The position numbers were made by a program, and so were the translations under genes. Below, piece after piece: positions 20,086-30,192 of a stretch of 64,000 nucleotides of DNA. Position 1 is the first letter of the stretch, and each line of letters opens with the position of its first letter. The stretch lies in assembly GCA_946902875.1 (NCBI GenBank), contig OX336340.1, forward strand, positions 5,601,739-5,665,738. Reading direction: 5' to 3'. Origin of the DNA: Nematopogon swammerdamellus (Eukaryota > Arthropoda > Insecta > Lepidoptera > Adelidae). The notes under the pieces were generated by a model, which made no database searches, was not told where the DNA came from, and was given only the letters and a program-made list of their open reading frames with translations.

Positions 20086-20175
20086 CAGGCGGGGGTGCAG
20101 GAGGTGGGGGGGGGAGGTCGGCGGGGGTGCAGGTGGTGGGGTGGGGAGGGAAGCGTTGGGGGGGGGGGGGGGGCT
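20086..20175 (+). repeat. G-rich low-complexity tract
   Basis: GGGGGTGCAGGAGGTGGGGG-type sequence ending in a run of 15 G. Overlapping frames on both strands here are compositional. Confidence 0.85.
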
Positions 20176-20539
20176 GTTGCTCTGCCTCTGATGGATTATT
20201 TGTAGAGCCGGGGGGCAGTTGTCGGAGGCAAGTGGGGGTACGTGCAAGGAGGTAACAAGTGTTTAGTTAGACTAAATAATTGCTATGGGGACAGAGTCGG
20301 AGTTGGGGTAGTTGTGGAGAATTTGAGTTGCGCTTTTTATTGATCCAAAAACATTGTAATATAAGTACAATTTAACGTTTACATGAGGGCAAAGGCGGAC
20401 GTATCCCTTACAGAGCTTTCTTCCAGGTTAATCTTTAGATAGAGTCGATAATATAGTGAAATATAGTAGGTAGTGGCAAAAGGCTTATGTATAAGAATTG
20501 AGTATGACATGATTAATAATAATAATACTTACTGTCTAG
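20176..20539. other. Unassigned sequence
   Basis: No repeat, frame or structure recognised. Confidence 0.35.
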
Positions 20540-20985
20540 TGCCCCCGCTACCGGTGGTGCAGTGCAACTGTGAGGCGATGCGCGCGCGAAGAACGAAATA
20601 TGTGAAAGAGCTGCGCGACATCGCCGTGCAGTCTGGCGGATACGGAGCTCTCCGAGATGGGGGTGGTGGTGGCCTACGTGTCTAGTACCACCACCTATCG
20701 CTCGTAGCTTGCCTCGCGTCGTCTCGGAGAGCTCCGTAGCCACGGCCTGCACCCTCCGGCGCGCTTGGAGGCTTGTCTCCCGCCGCCGGCGGTATTACCG
20801 TTTTTTATTTTTTATTTTTGTATTAATTTTGTGTATTTTTATTACTTTTGTATGAATATGTAAAATTAATATGAATTTTTCTTGTCGGTATTACCGTGTT
20901 TAATTATTATATTAATTTTCTGTATTTTTATTACTTTTTTGTATAATATATTATGTAAAATTAATATGAAATTTTAATAATGTGA
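20540..20985 (+). repeat. CpG-rich dispersed repeat, second copy
   Basis: Plus-strand counterpart of 3530-4290. TACGGAGCTCTCCGAGA at 20641-20657 and its complement at 20722-20738 form a hairpin with a GTGGTGGTGG/CCACCACC-bearing loop. Then come GGCGCGCTTGGAGGCTTGTC, CCGCCGCCGGCGGTATTACC and a T-rich tail that is itself tandemly duplicated (20795-20880 and 20888-20975, each with GTAAAATTAATATGAA). Confidence 0.55.
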
Positions 20986-21281
20986 AATAAAGTAGAAATA
21001 ATACTTACATTTAAGTACGGTACCCGGCAGTAAATAATGTACACCGAGCTTTAGAAAGAGACAATCAGGTTGTAGAGCGCCGTCCCTGTCGCACGAACTC
21101 GCACGTCTCTGTGCGACTTCGACTCGCATTTGACAGCTTCTTCCCAAATTTCATTATTCTAGTTAGGTGAACTGGAAGTACCCTATTGGTTTATGATTAG
21201 TTAGTTTGCAAGTATCAAAATATATGATATAAATGGCCGTATCTTTTGATTGCATTGGCTTAGAAGCTTGATTATTTTACA

Positions 21282-21524
21282 CTTACTAGGTGGTAGGGTT
21301 TATCCCGGCCGGGTTGGTACCACCGCACTGAACGAAACGTCGGTCGAAACGGCTATGTAAATAGTTCGTGTTTTCCGTCCAGTTTAGTGTAGCCGACATG
21401 AAATGAAGGGAAGCACTGACATGGCACCTAGTTCACCCTGTGTTATGGGCTGACATCACGGATGTTGTAGGTGATGTAGCCAACCGTGTCAGGTTCCATA
21501 AAAAAAAAAAAAAAAAAAAAAAAA
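21282..21524 (+). mobile_element. SINE-A, 5'-truncated
   Basis: Starts in the core module (CTTACTAGGTGGTAGGGTTT) and runs through TTGGTACCACCGCACTGAA to GTGTCAGGTTCCATAAAAAA with an A-tail of over 20. No head. Confidence 0.75.
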
Positions 21525-22055
21525 CACTTCCAAGGGACCATTAACCTTAGTATTTGATATTAATTTCAACTTCATACATATCTATACATATCTATTTCTG
21601 AGAAAAAAAGGGCCTTGACAGACAGACAGACGGACAGACGGAGAACAAAGTGATGTTATAACTGTTTTTTTTTTTTCCTTTTCGAAGTACAGAATCCTAA
21701 GAAAAGGTTTAACGACTCACTTATAAATCTTGAAAAAATATCAACTTGCCCTCATTCTAACCCAAAAGAAGGGCTTCCGACGCATTACTTTGTTCCGAAA
21801 GACAATAAAACTACTTAAATTTCGCGCAAAGAGCGCGGGCACGACTCATACATCGCCGTAACGTCGTCGCCTTCGAATGGGCGCGCATAAAACCCGCATA
21901 ACGGTGAGAGAATAAAAATCTCAAGCGCTTTGTGAATATCTAACTCATGTTCTTGGATAGCGAAGCTTGGAGTGGAAACTTTTTCAAAAGGTTGACGATC
22001 ACTGCTTTGAATATATACAGGGCTTTCAAAGTATTTTATTTGCTTTTATTCAGCA
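21525..22055. other. Mostly unassigned; family M scrap
   Basis: Near 21615-21710 a GACAGACAGACGGACAGACG run followed by a T run and TCGAAGTACAGAATCCTAAG resembles the 3' part of family M. The remainder is not recognised. Confidence 0.35.
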
Positions 22056-22057
22056 CC

Positions 22058-22232
22058 AGCTGAGCCCGTCGCTTCGCTCACGTAAATTTTTCAAATTGCT
22101 CTCGTCCTAAAAACCTTATTTGGACTATTTCGAACATTAAAAAAAAATCGCCAAATCTGTCCAGCCGTTCTCAAGTGATGCGCTTACCAACGAATACCAT
22201 TTTATTTGTATTTATATAGATTATTTTTTATT
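22058..22232 (+). repeat. LINE-tail type repeat
   Basis: CACCAGCTGAGCCCGTCGCT, then ATCGCCAAATCTGTCCAGCC, GTTCTCAAGTGATGCGC and ATTTGTATTTATATAGAT, the usual ending of lepidopteran RTE-like 3' regions. Confidence 0.5.
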
Positions 22233-22357
22233 TTGTTGTAAAATTGTATCAAGAATCATAAAGTGTTGAAAAAACAAGTATTTGGCTGGGGAGACTATAA
22301 GAAAAGAAAATATTCAAATGTTGTACACAACGGAATAATGCTCATATATTAATAACT

Positions 22358-22515
22358 AGCTTTTGCCCGCAGCTTCGCTCGCATCTGCTATGTCCATCCT
22401 GAAGGTCCATTCTAAATATTGGTCAAAGAATGTTTAAAATCGGTATTTTCGGAGATTTCCTTCTATAACTAAACTAACAAGCTCACAAACTTTATCTCTT
22501 TATAATGATTTTTTT
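22358..22515 (+). repeat. Family J repeat
   Basis: CTAGCTTTTGCCCGCAGCTT, TGCTATGTCCATCCTGAAGG, ATTGGTCAAAGAAT, TATTTTCGGAGATTTCCT and CTTTATAATGA. It directly abuts the SINE-B at 22515. Confidence 0.65.
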
Positions 22516-22913
22516 ATTTAATCCGGTATGAGTGGCTGAGTCGGAGGGGCCAAAGCGCATGCTCCGACCAGCCAATATCACCTCCGAGAAGGTAGGTGCC
22601 ATAATGGAGACTTCTCTGGATTGCTGGCTATACTGGACTAGAGCAGAACACAACCGAGGCTGCTATGCGACCATCTTACATCCAGTACGGTGGTACCAAC
22701 CCAGTCAGCTACAATTTGAGCCTAACACCTAGTAAGGGGCAAGGGAAGGAACCTACAGTTTTACACCGGTTCCGAACGGTGAAGCAGCAGGTGTAGGTAT
22801 GTACGTAAATTATTACGTCAGAAAAAACTCATTGGTACACGCCGACAGGATTCGAACCGCGGACCTATCGCACGAGAAGCCGATGCCCAAACCACTCGGC
22901 CACCCGTCGCTTA
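22515..22913 (-). mobile_element. SINE-B, full-length
   Basis: On the minus strand, head to tail: GACGGGTGGCCGAGTGGTTT (A-box region), GCGGTTCGAATCC (B box), GAGTTTTTTCTGACG, TTCGGAACCGGTGTAAAAC, core CTTACTAGGTG, GGTTGGTACCACCG, GTTGTGTTCTGCTCTAGTCC, GGAGGTGATATTGGCTGG and the terminal CCGGATTAAATAAAAAAAT. About 390 bp. No TSD defined. Confidence 0.8.
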
Positions 22914-22923
22914 AAGCTGCATA

Positions 22924-22966
22924 ATCTACACTTCTACACTAACGTCATTAGTGTAGAAGTGTAGAT
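22924..22966. repeat. Perfect 19-bp hairpin
   Basis: ATCTACACTTCTACACTAA, a 5-nt spacer CGTCA, then the exact complement. Located just outside the 5' head of the SINE-B copy. Confidence 0.9.
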
Positions 22967-23620
22967 GATGTCTCAGAAGGCAGAAGTAATGTTTACTAGA
23001 CTACCCTAAAGATGTTTCTGTCCGTGTGAACACGCGCTGGGCGTGCACCGACACCGTTACTGTATAAATTATAAGTAGGCATTTTAAGGTGCCAGTTATC
23101 CTCAGCGCGGCGATATCTTCTTTACGACACTTTAAATCTTTATTTATATGATAACATAATATTTTCCTCTCGGCGAATAATAACGCGCCTACCTTTTATT
23201 GCTATTTTTGCTTTTCACCTTTCGAAAGGCGCTTCAAAGTGTTGCGGCTTTTTTTTTTATTTTAATACGGTTGTTGCTGAAAAATTCTTTAGGCTCTTTT
23301 ATTCGCGGCGCCTCTTAAAACGAGTATTACGTTGTTTACTTGCGCCGTAAATTAGAATTTTTTATTTGCTCTTATATATGAAAATATGCTCGAGACCGAG
23401 CTCTGTGCTCGCACTCCAAAAATGCTATAAAATTTGACGTTGAATGCGTGTAATAGGTAATTATGGTTGCCGGATGCGCCACGTTGTTATGGTGGAAGAA
23501 ATAAATAAACTTTATAATAAGAATAGAAGTAAACCTTGTTTGCAAGGGGCAATGATGATGTGTTGTTGTATTTTGTGTAGCGCTCTTTCATTGCGCTCCG
23601 TATACTCCATACACAAGCTT
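22967..23620. other. Unassigned sequence
   Basis: No repeat match and no plausible coding frame. Confidence 0.4.
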
Positions 23621-23621
23621 G

Positions 23622-24000
23622 TTAGCCTCGGTAGCTCAGTGGTGTGGTCGGTCGATTGTTGTTAAGCAACCCTGAGCGCGGTCATAACTTGGATGGGTGA
23701 CCGCTCGACCGTTGGAGGCTGACCGTGGTTCGGATTCCACGTAAAACTGTAGGTCCCTTCCTTTCTTAGCTTACTAGGTGGTAGGGTTCAACCCGGCCGG
23801 GTTGGTACCGCCGCACTGAATGAAACGTCGGTCGAAACGGCTATGTAAATAGTTTCTGTTTTCCGTCCAGTTCAGCGTAGCCGGCACGACCGAAGGGAAG
23901 CACTGACATGGCACCTAGCTCCCCGGTGTTATGAGTTGACATCACAGATGTTGTAGGAGATGTAGCCAACCGTGTCAGTTTCCATAAAATAAAATAAAAT
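23622..24000 (+). mobile_element. SINE-A, full-length with 5S-like block
   Basis: The clearest complete copy. GCCTCGGTAGCTCAGTGG contains a perfect RNA polymerase III A box (TAGCTCAGTGG). It is followed at 23661-23704 by GTTAAGCAACCCTGAGCGCG, a 7-nt spacer and TTGGATGGGTGACCGC, which resemble box A, intermediate element and box C of 5S rRNA. Then GTGGTTCGGATTCCACG (B-box-like), the core module and tail follow, ending in an (AAAAT)n run. The resemblance to 5S is from memory and needs alignment. Confidence 0.8.
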
Positions 24001-24310
24001 GTTTGCGTATGACCAATGTATCACACTAAGGGGCGATTGCTTCAATACAGACTTCAATATTTCTAAAGATACGAAATCTTATAACAGCTCAAATCTTTCT
24101 CGATCAGTGAAACCACGACATGCACCAAGACAAAATTACTCGACTTTAACTAAATGGTCCTTACCTCTTAACTTTAACTTACTGAAGAGTGCGTTCTTTT
24201 TTCATCAAATAATAAATATCTACGCTTAAAATTTTATTTACATTTTATGCACACGTATACCCGCGTATCATGTATTATTTCATAAATTAATTAATTAATT
24301 AATGACCGGT
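24001..24310. other. Unassigned sequence
   Basis: A short plus frame of 76 codons overlaps the SINE tail and has no recognisable motif. Confidence 0.4.
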
Positions 24311-24311
24311 A

Positions 24312-24625
24312 ATGCAACAGGTTCGGTCATGCTGGAAGAATGAATGATAGGAGACTAACGAAAGAAATTTATCGAGCAAATTATCGAAATTTAGCGAGTG
24401 GAAGAGTCGGGAAGGGTCTCTAGACGCACGTACCTGGACCAGATCGGGCATGTGCTCAAAAAGGGTCAAGTGCGTAGTACCCGTAACCAACGAGCATGCA
24501 TGAAGAACATTATGGGAGTGGAAGAGGCGACAGAGGTGTGTCAGGATCGTGGCACTTGAAGATCCGTTGTCTCTGCCTACCCCTTCGGGAAACAGGCGTG
24601 ACGCTATGTGTGTATGTATGTAAGT
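24312..24625 (+). pseudogene. LINE C-terminus (L2-local), decayed
   Basis: DNA matches 27290-27616: TTCGGTCATGCTGGAAGAAT, AGGAGACTAACGAAAGAAAT, GTACCTGGACCAGATCGGGC, GCATGAAGAACATTATGGG and the end GTGACGCTATGTGTGTATG. An inserted segment after the ATTTATC block and a TGA in place of TGG break the frame. The (TATG)n tail is short. Confidence 0.7.
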
Positions 24626-25015
24626 AATGCAACTGACAATGGAATTTAAAGTCATGTGTATAAAGGACGAGTCAATCGGAGCAGTGCTAGAGATACCTAC
24701 ATTTCTCGATTCTGTAACAAAAATTTTTTTTTTCAATGACCACGAACAAGCCATTTCCAGTCACGCGCCAAGGGTTTCCGACCTAAAGCCTGATTCCTTT
24801 CGGGGCCTTTGGGGTTTACTTTTGATCAAAAACGCTTGAGAAAAATTGGGGACCTCGGAATCACGCCTGATCGACGACAATACGAGCAATCGGAAGCGAA
24901 GCGGTTGAGTCTGTAAAAAGTCGTGCATGCATAGATCTGTTTGCATACAAAATAGGAAGATGCCTGTACGGACGGAACTGCCAGCGCAAAATAATATTTT
25001 GCCGGGCTTATCCTT
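24626..25015. other. Unassigned sequence
   Basis: No repeat that I can match and no coding signal. Confidence 0.35.
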
Positions 25016-25017
25016 TA

Positions 25018-25225
25018 CTAGCTTTTGTCCACGGCTTCGCTCGCGTGTATTTTTTAGGGATATGGTTGGCTACATAACATTCTACACCCAAGCTGCTACA
25101 CCCATGATGTCAACTCCTGGGACATGCTGTATTAGGTGCCATTTTAGTGCTTACTTTTGGTCGTGCCGGCTACATGAAACTGGACGTAAAATGCGAACAA
25201 AATAAATTGTCATAGACGTTTCGAC
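25018..25225. repeat. Repeat-D-like head followed by diverged SINE-A tail (minus)
   Basis: CTAGCTTTTGTCCACGGCTT then TCGCTCGCGTG on the plus strand. From 25055 degenerate SINE-A complement follows: ATATGGTTGGCTACAT, ATGATGTCAACTC, GGTCGTGCCGGCTACATGAA and ACTGGACGTAAAATGCG. Confidence 0.45.
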
Positions 25226-25284
25226 ACGTAATATTTTTTAATATTTTTTTTATTTTAAGTTTTATTTTTATTTATTACCTTATT

Positions 25285-25440
25285 ACTAAGCCTACGCAGT
25301 CTGTCCGTCCGTCTGCTGTTCTTTTGACCCGTAATAAGTAGCCGGTTGAAATATTCACAAAATAATATTATGTGTTATTATAGCGCATATCCTAAAAAAT
25401 AATAAAAGAAATATCAAAAAGTAAAATATAAGGCGGGTTC
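25285..25440 (-). repeat. Family M repeat fragment
   Basis: TCTGTCCGTCCGTCTGCTGT, ACCCGTAATAAGTAGCCGG, TTGAAATATTCACAAAATAA and ATGTGTTATTAT match the 29880-29960 part of the minus-strand family M copy. Confidence 0.55.
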
Positions 25441-26200
25441 GGAGAAACGTGTTTTTGTTTTTTCAACTTTTTTTGATCGCAAAAACGGTAAAAATACATG
25501 CAAGCTTCTCACTTGGTATGATTATAGTGCAAACTCTAAAGTGAAACAAGAAATAATAAAAATTAGCCAATTGTGAGTCGGGCTCGCGATAAAAATGCCG
25601 ACCGAATGAAAGAAAAAAAAATTTTTTTTTTTGGTAAATATAATAACACGGTACGGAACCCTCGATGCGCGTGTCTTAGCCATTCGCATCTTAGTGCATT
25701 TTTTTTCACACCCAATTCGATTATACAAGCGAAGAAGAGCTGGCAATAACCTTCACTAAAGTCGTTTAAAGTTAATTTAAATAAAACATTCATACATTTT
25801 ATTAGGTCGTATCTTTATCGAACATGAATGAGCCTCAAGTCTCCACTGGCTGCTGTGCACGAGTAGTGTGCTACATTCTGAGACATTCCGAAGTCGCCCA
25901 AGTGCCGATTGTCTTGTAGTGGAGTACGCTCAACTTACTATGGCGAGGTCTACTTCAAAAACTCTACTATTAGCTATATGGCATAGAATAAAAGTTTCCT
26001 TCCTATAGAAAATGTCGAAATAATGAAGCGGGTGGTGGGCGCGGTCTCGGCACGGACTCAAGCACGGCACGGATTTGCAATCAAGAGTCCACGTTGTCAA
26101 CGTGCACTCAAATGAGTTGTTTACATACCTACAAGTACATACCATTGCGTCACGTCTGTTTTCCGGGTGGGGGTAAGCAGAGAAAACGGATCTCCACGTA
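25441..26200. other. Mostly unassigned; family M scraps
   Basis: Around 25560-25680 are GTGAGTCGGGCTCGCG and GGTACGGAACCCTCGATGCG, decayed family M. From 25800 to 26200 nothing is recognised. Confidence 0.35.
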
Positions 26201-26204
26201 TCAC

Positions 26205-26268
26205 TTCATCCTGACACACCTCTGCCGCCTCTTCCGCTCTCATAATGTTCTTCATGCATGCTCGTCGA
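26205..26268 (-). repeat. LINE C-terminal fragment, same family as 27290-27616
   Basis: CATCCTGACACACCTCTGCC, GCCTCTTCCGCTCTCATAAT and GTTCTTCATGCATGCTCGTC are the complement of the block around 27480-27535. Confidence 0.7.
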
Positions 26269-26286
26269 ATGAGTTAATGAGTTTTT

Positions 26287-26600
26287 TATGACGGAAAAAT
26301 TTACATGCATACCTACACGAGCTATTAACCGTCGGGAGCCGGTGTAAAACTGTAGATGCTTCCCCTTCCCTCTTACTAGGGAGTAAGCTCAAATGTAGCC
26401 GACTGGGTTGGTACCATCACAGTGGGCGAAAGATGGCCGCATAGCAGCCTCGGCTCTCCTGAAGTCCATTATAGCCAGTAATCCAAACGGAAGCTTCCGG
26501 TATGGCACCCAATCGGAGATGATACCGGCCGGTCGGAGCATGTACTCTAACCCCTCTGGCTCAGCTATGTCCACACCTAATTAAGTCTTTAAAAAAATTG
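26287..26600 (+). mobile_element. SINE-B, head-less copy
   Basis: Starts at TATGACGGAAAAATTTACAT, then AGCCGGTGTAAAACTGTAG, the core CTTACTAGGGAGTAAGCTCA, CTGGGTTGGTACCATC, ATGGCCGCATAGCAGCCTCG and CCGGTATGGCACCCAATCG; the tail is diverged. Confidence 0.7.
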
Positions 26601-26689
26601 TAACCTATGTGGAGAAGTGGACTGTATGTACAGAGTGAATATTTGCCTTCTCTTGCAACAATCCTACTCTAAAATTATAATCGCGAAAG

Positions 26690-27003
26690 TTTGTGAGGAT
26701 GGATTTATGGATCTTTGTTCCTCTTTCACGCAAAAACTACTGAGGGGATTTTGATGAGACTTTACAGTCAGTCATATGGATTTTGATGAGCTTATACATG
26801 AGAATAACATATAGGTTACCTATATAGCATCACGCTAAATAGCCTTAGGGCTCAGCAGTATCAAATAAAGTATAGTATGGACGGGAGAGAGAGAATAATA
26901 AAAGACAAGAAAAACAAAAGCCTATCAACGTCACATAAAAACTTCAATTTCGAATTCTGTTCTTTTTTTAAATCCACGCGGACGAAGTCGCGGGCAAAAG
27001 CTA
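26690..27003 (-). repeat. Family G repeat, near full length
   Basis: On the minus strand it begins CTAGCTTTTGCCCGCGACTT, with ACTATACTTTATTTGATACT, AAGGCTATTTAGCGTGATGC and TCATCAAAATCCCCTCAGTA. Confidence 0.6.
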
Positions 27004-27289
27004 GTAATAACATAATATTCTGATGCTATCTTTTCTGAATGCATATTTTTGTCGTAAATAACATTGTGATGTACTAAACCCCTTATGTGCGAACAACCAG
27101 CTTAGCTGTCACCCCATAAGTGCGACACGCCATTTTGGGCAAATTGATTTTGGCCAAAATCGGGTGCGCTCTGCGTTTTTGGCGATATTTCTAGACTTTT
27201 TTCTTTTAAACGTATATGAAAAGGTTTTATTTTCCAAATGTACATTAAATTTTCTATAATTTCATTGGTAATGTGTTTAATACTATCAT

Positions 27290-27616
27290 TATTAAACTTC
27301 GTGCTTCGATGCTTCGGTGGTTCGGTCATGTTGGAAGAATGGATGATAGGAGACTAACGAAAGAAATTTATGAAGCAAATGTGAGTGGAAGAGTCGGGAA
27401 GGGTCGCCCTAGACGCACGTACCTGGACCAGATCGGGCATGTGCTCAAAAAGGGGCAAGTGCTTAGTACCCGTAACCGACGAGCATGCATGAAGAACATT
27501 ATGGGAGTGGAAGAGGCGGCAGAGGTGTGTCAGGATCGTGGCACGTGGAGATCCGTTGTCTCTGCCTACCCCACCGGGAAACAGGCGTGACGCTATGTAT
27601 GTATGTATGTATGTAT
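27290..27616 (+). pseudogene. LINE reverse transcriptase C-terminus, 5'-truncated
   Basis: An uninterrupted frame of about 95 codons with the motif order typical of the end of a LINE polymerase: [69 protein letters not shown] and stop. It is followed at once by GTGACGC and a (TATG)n tail, the simple-repeat 3' end common in RTE/CR1-like LINEs. The RT domain itself is absent, so it is a dead 3' fragment, but the open frame suggests a young insertion. Sister copies are at 24312-24625 (plus), 26205-26268 (minus) and, diverged, 58930-59010 (plus). Confidence 0.75.
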
Positions 27617-28640
27617 TAAACTGGTTTAAAAAAATCAAGAATTTTCGGAACGGTTTTTGCCTAGGGGGTTACCAAAATTACGATACTTTACGAATAAATC
27701 GTTCCTCAGCGCCGAGAAACTATTGTAAATGAAGATTACTTACCCTTCCATCGTTTTTCACAAAGAAAACACCACAAAATCCACAAAAACCGACTAAAAA
27801 CACGAGGCGCACACGTCACCATCCGCGAACGCGAAGAGACCGACTGAAGATCGCTTGTAAAAATTATTTTGACAGGACAAGCACATAGCAGTGTGTATTT
27901 TTAGGTAGCCTACTCTTTCACGAATAACTAGACATTCGATAGAAGAGTTAAGAAGGATGTTGCACGTTACAATAAATTATTTAGTATGACATAGACTCGC
28001 GGCCATAATATGGCTGTTCGCACTTATCGACATTCCTCCCCGCGGCCATAATATGGCTGTTCGCATACAAAGGGTAAGCGTTAAATAACCTCATAACTGG
28101 TAAAATAATAAACAGAGAGTCGTAAAGGAAAACCAAGATGGCCGACCATCTGTCAAAAACAGAAGACATCTGTCGTCATAACGTTCTTTATAATACGTTC
28201 TAAATTTGAATGTAATTTCGCGACATGAGTTCGTTTTGATTATTGGAAGTAGGCGAAAAATATATAAAGGTATGCAGCATTTGTCCGTCTGCCCATATAA
28301 AATCACGGATCATTTGAATAATAGTAATTTCAGAACTGAATTAAAAATTGGCCAATTCAAGAACAGTTCGATTTGACAGCTACTGAATTATATACATACT
28401 TATCTACACTTTACAAATAAATAAGCCTTGTTTCTATTACTCTTCCATATTCAAATGTTATTTAAAAGTTATTTATATTCTATGTGATCTACGCTGCATA
28501 GCAGCGTGTCAACCAGAAGTCATTCCAAGATATCATATACCAACTGTAGCAGCAAAGTTAGAGTGTTAGAGGTCTCTCGGAAGTCAAGTCGCCTCATCTA
28601 TTATTGAAGAGATTACTCCATAAAGTTGTCCCTGCGTAGG
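27617..28640. other. Unassigned; holds one 43-bp direct repeat
   Basis: CGCGGCCATAATATGGCTG followed by TTCGCA occurs at 27998 and 28041. Otherwise no matched repeat or frame. Confidence 0.5.
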
Positions 28641-28757
28641 GGTAGCAGCCTTACCTCGTGTTCCACAACGCCATTCGGATTTGGAGACCGTATTATGGAT
28701 TGACTGTATCAAGTGAGAGGACTGTGGTTCGAATCCAGGGGATACTAGGAGGTTTAA
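28641..28757 (-). repeat. tRNA-like/SINE fragment split by a MITE (left part)
   Basis: Contains GTGGTTCGAATCCAGG, a B-box-like sequence on the plus strand, with no convincing tRNA fold. Sequence after the MITE (29107-29290) carries the SINE-B motifs CCACCTATTAATGGGTAAGG and CCGAACAGTGAAGCAGC. The strand and unity of the two parts are uncertain. Confidence 0.35.
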
Positions 28758-29102
28758 TACCCTTTTAGAACGGCTAGAACAAAGTGGCCAGTTTACTGGC
28801 CACTACCATTAAAGGTCACAATTCATACAAGTTTGGTCTAATTATGATCCATATAGTAATAAGCAGTCGCCGATAGAATACAGTGGCCAGCGGACTGTAC
28901 ACCTCTATCCACGAGTCAGTCCTCTATCTATTCAAATAAGCGTCAAGTAAAATCAGGCGAAAAATTACGGGTGGCCAGTTCACTGGCCGCCTGCAATTTG
29001 TTCGTCGCAGATAGGTCACAGTAGACCAAAGTTGTATGAATTGTGACCTTTAATGGCAGTGGCCAGTAAACTGGCCACTTTGTCTAGCCGTCCTATAAAG
29101 GG
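28758..29102. mobile_element. piggyBac-like MITE with TTAA target duplication
   Basis: A 345-bp element flanked by TTAA on both sides (28754-28757 and 29103-29106). The inverted termini are about 83 bp: CCCTTT at the tip, then GGACGGCTAGACAAAGTGGC (right-end form) and CCATTAAAGGTCACAATTCA. Each arm contains its own palindrome, AGTGGCCAGTTTACTGGCCA. Tips starting CCC next to TTAA are the piggyBac-superfamily rule; assignment is by that rule only. No transposase. Confidence 0.8.
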
Positions 29103-29194
29103 TTAAGTGACTAGTGGTCACAAGGAGGGCATGCTGCGAAAGGCAGTCGGTTCATAACCTTTCCCGGGATGCACAGCTTTCTTTCTCGTCTACC

Positions 29195-29290
29195 ACCTAT
29201 TAATGGGTAAGGGAAGGAGGGGAATTAAAGTTTTACAACCATTCCGAACAGTGAAGCAGCATTTGCAAATGCACGTAATTTTTTTTACCC
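29195..29290 (-). repeat. SINE-B core fragment
   Basis: CTACCACCTATTAATGGGTA, AGGGAAGGAGGGGAATTAAA, GTTTTACAACCATTCCGAAC and AGTGAAGCAGC match the SINE-B complement. Confidence 0.55.
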
Positions 29291-29365
29291 CCGACGACGC
29301 GACGCAAACGGAGAGGTTATAAATTTGACGCCTCCGTCTGCCTGTCTGTCTGTGTGTCTGCCTAT
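29286..29365 (+). repeat. LINE-type repeat with GTCTGTCTGT tract
   Basis: ACCCCCGACGACGCGACGCA, AACGGAGAGGTTATAAATTT and GACGCCTCCGTCTGCC, then a CTGT tract. Confidence 0.4.
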
Positions 29366-29825
29366 GTTTTATTAGAAATCTGATTTAATCGGGATAGTTC
29401 TTAGATAAGTAAATTCAGAATAATTTTCATAATGTTTTTCTATCGAAAGAAGTTAATCAAATCATGTTTTCTAAAGGTACCGATTTGCCCTGAGAGCTGA
29501 CGTTTTACATATTATATTAAACTGAATATGTCAGGTGAGTAATATGGATGGTTCATCTCCCAGAACGAGCGCAATTTTACGTTTAGCCTTAACGTCTATG
29601 AAATAACACCTTGGCATTTCATAATTCGAATTTAGTAACTAACTCAGTGTATTTTAAACGCAGTCCCGAGTTATTTCACCGCGAATGTTAATTCGCTCGC
29701 TCACAGTTTATCAGATGTACTGGAAATACAATTTCTGGTCCGCAACAAATATGAAGGTAACTTGTAACGTGTATCGTGTAGCCTTTCTGTACTTATTATA
29801 AAGAAGCCCGTTAAGTCCGAATGTT
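29366..29825. other. Unassigned sequence
   Basis: Nothing recognised. Confidence 0.4.
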
Positions 29826-29827
29826 GT

Positions 29828-30192
29828 TCACACACTGGGGGTTTTAGGGACCCTATTACTGTCTGTCTGTCCGTCCGTCCGTCTGTCCGAGGGCTGTATC
29901 TCTTGAACCGTAATAGGTAGCCGTTGAAATTTTCACAAAAAATGTGTTATTATGGCCGATATAACAACAAATAATAAAAATAAGAAAAAGTAAAAAATTC
30001 ACGGGGGTTCCCATAGAAGAAACCAAAAAGTGTATGCGCGCGCGCCATCTACCGAATAGATTATGAAGCATGACATTAACTAATATGAAGCATTTCATAA
30101 AACGCCATCTAGATGGCGTGAGTAGCGCTAGCCGTGACATGGCGATACGGGACCCTCGGTGCGCGAGTTCGACTCGCACTTGACCGGTTTTT
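29828..30192 (-). repeat. Family M repeat, near full length
   Basis: On the minus strand: ACCGGTCAAGTGCGAGTCG, GCGCACCGAGGGTCCCGTAT, a unique middle with CTCACGCCATCTAGATGGCG, TATGGGAACCCCCGTGAAT, TAATAACACATTTTTTGTGA, AACGGCTACCTATTACGG, a GACAGACGGACGG tract and TAGGGTCCCTAAAACCC. No coding capacity. This is the reference copy for the family in this window. Confidence 0.65.

Noticed and set aside
23641..23704. Functional 5S rRNA gene
   Set aside because: Only the internal promoter part is similar, and it is embedded in a repeated SINE with tRNA-like flanks.
24299..24754. 151-codon minus frame
   Set aside because: It is the antisense of a LINE C-terminal fragment (24312-24625).
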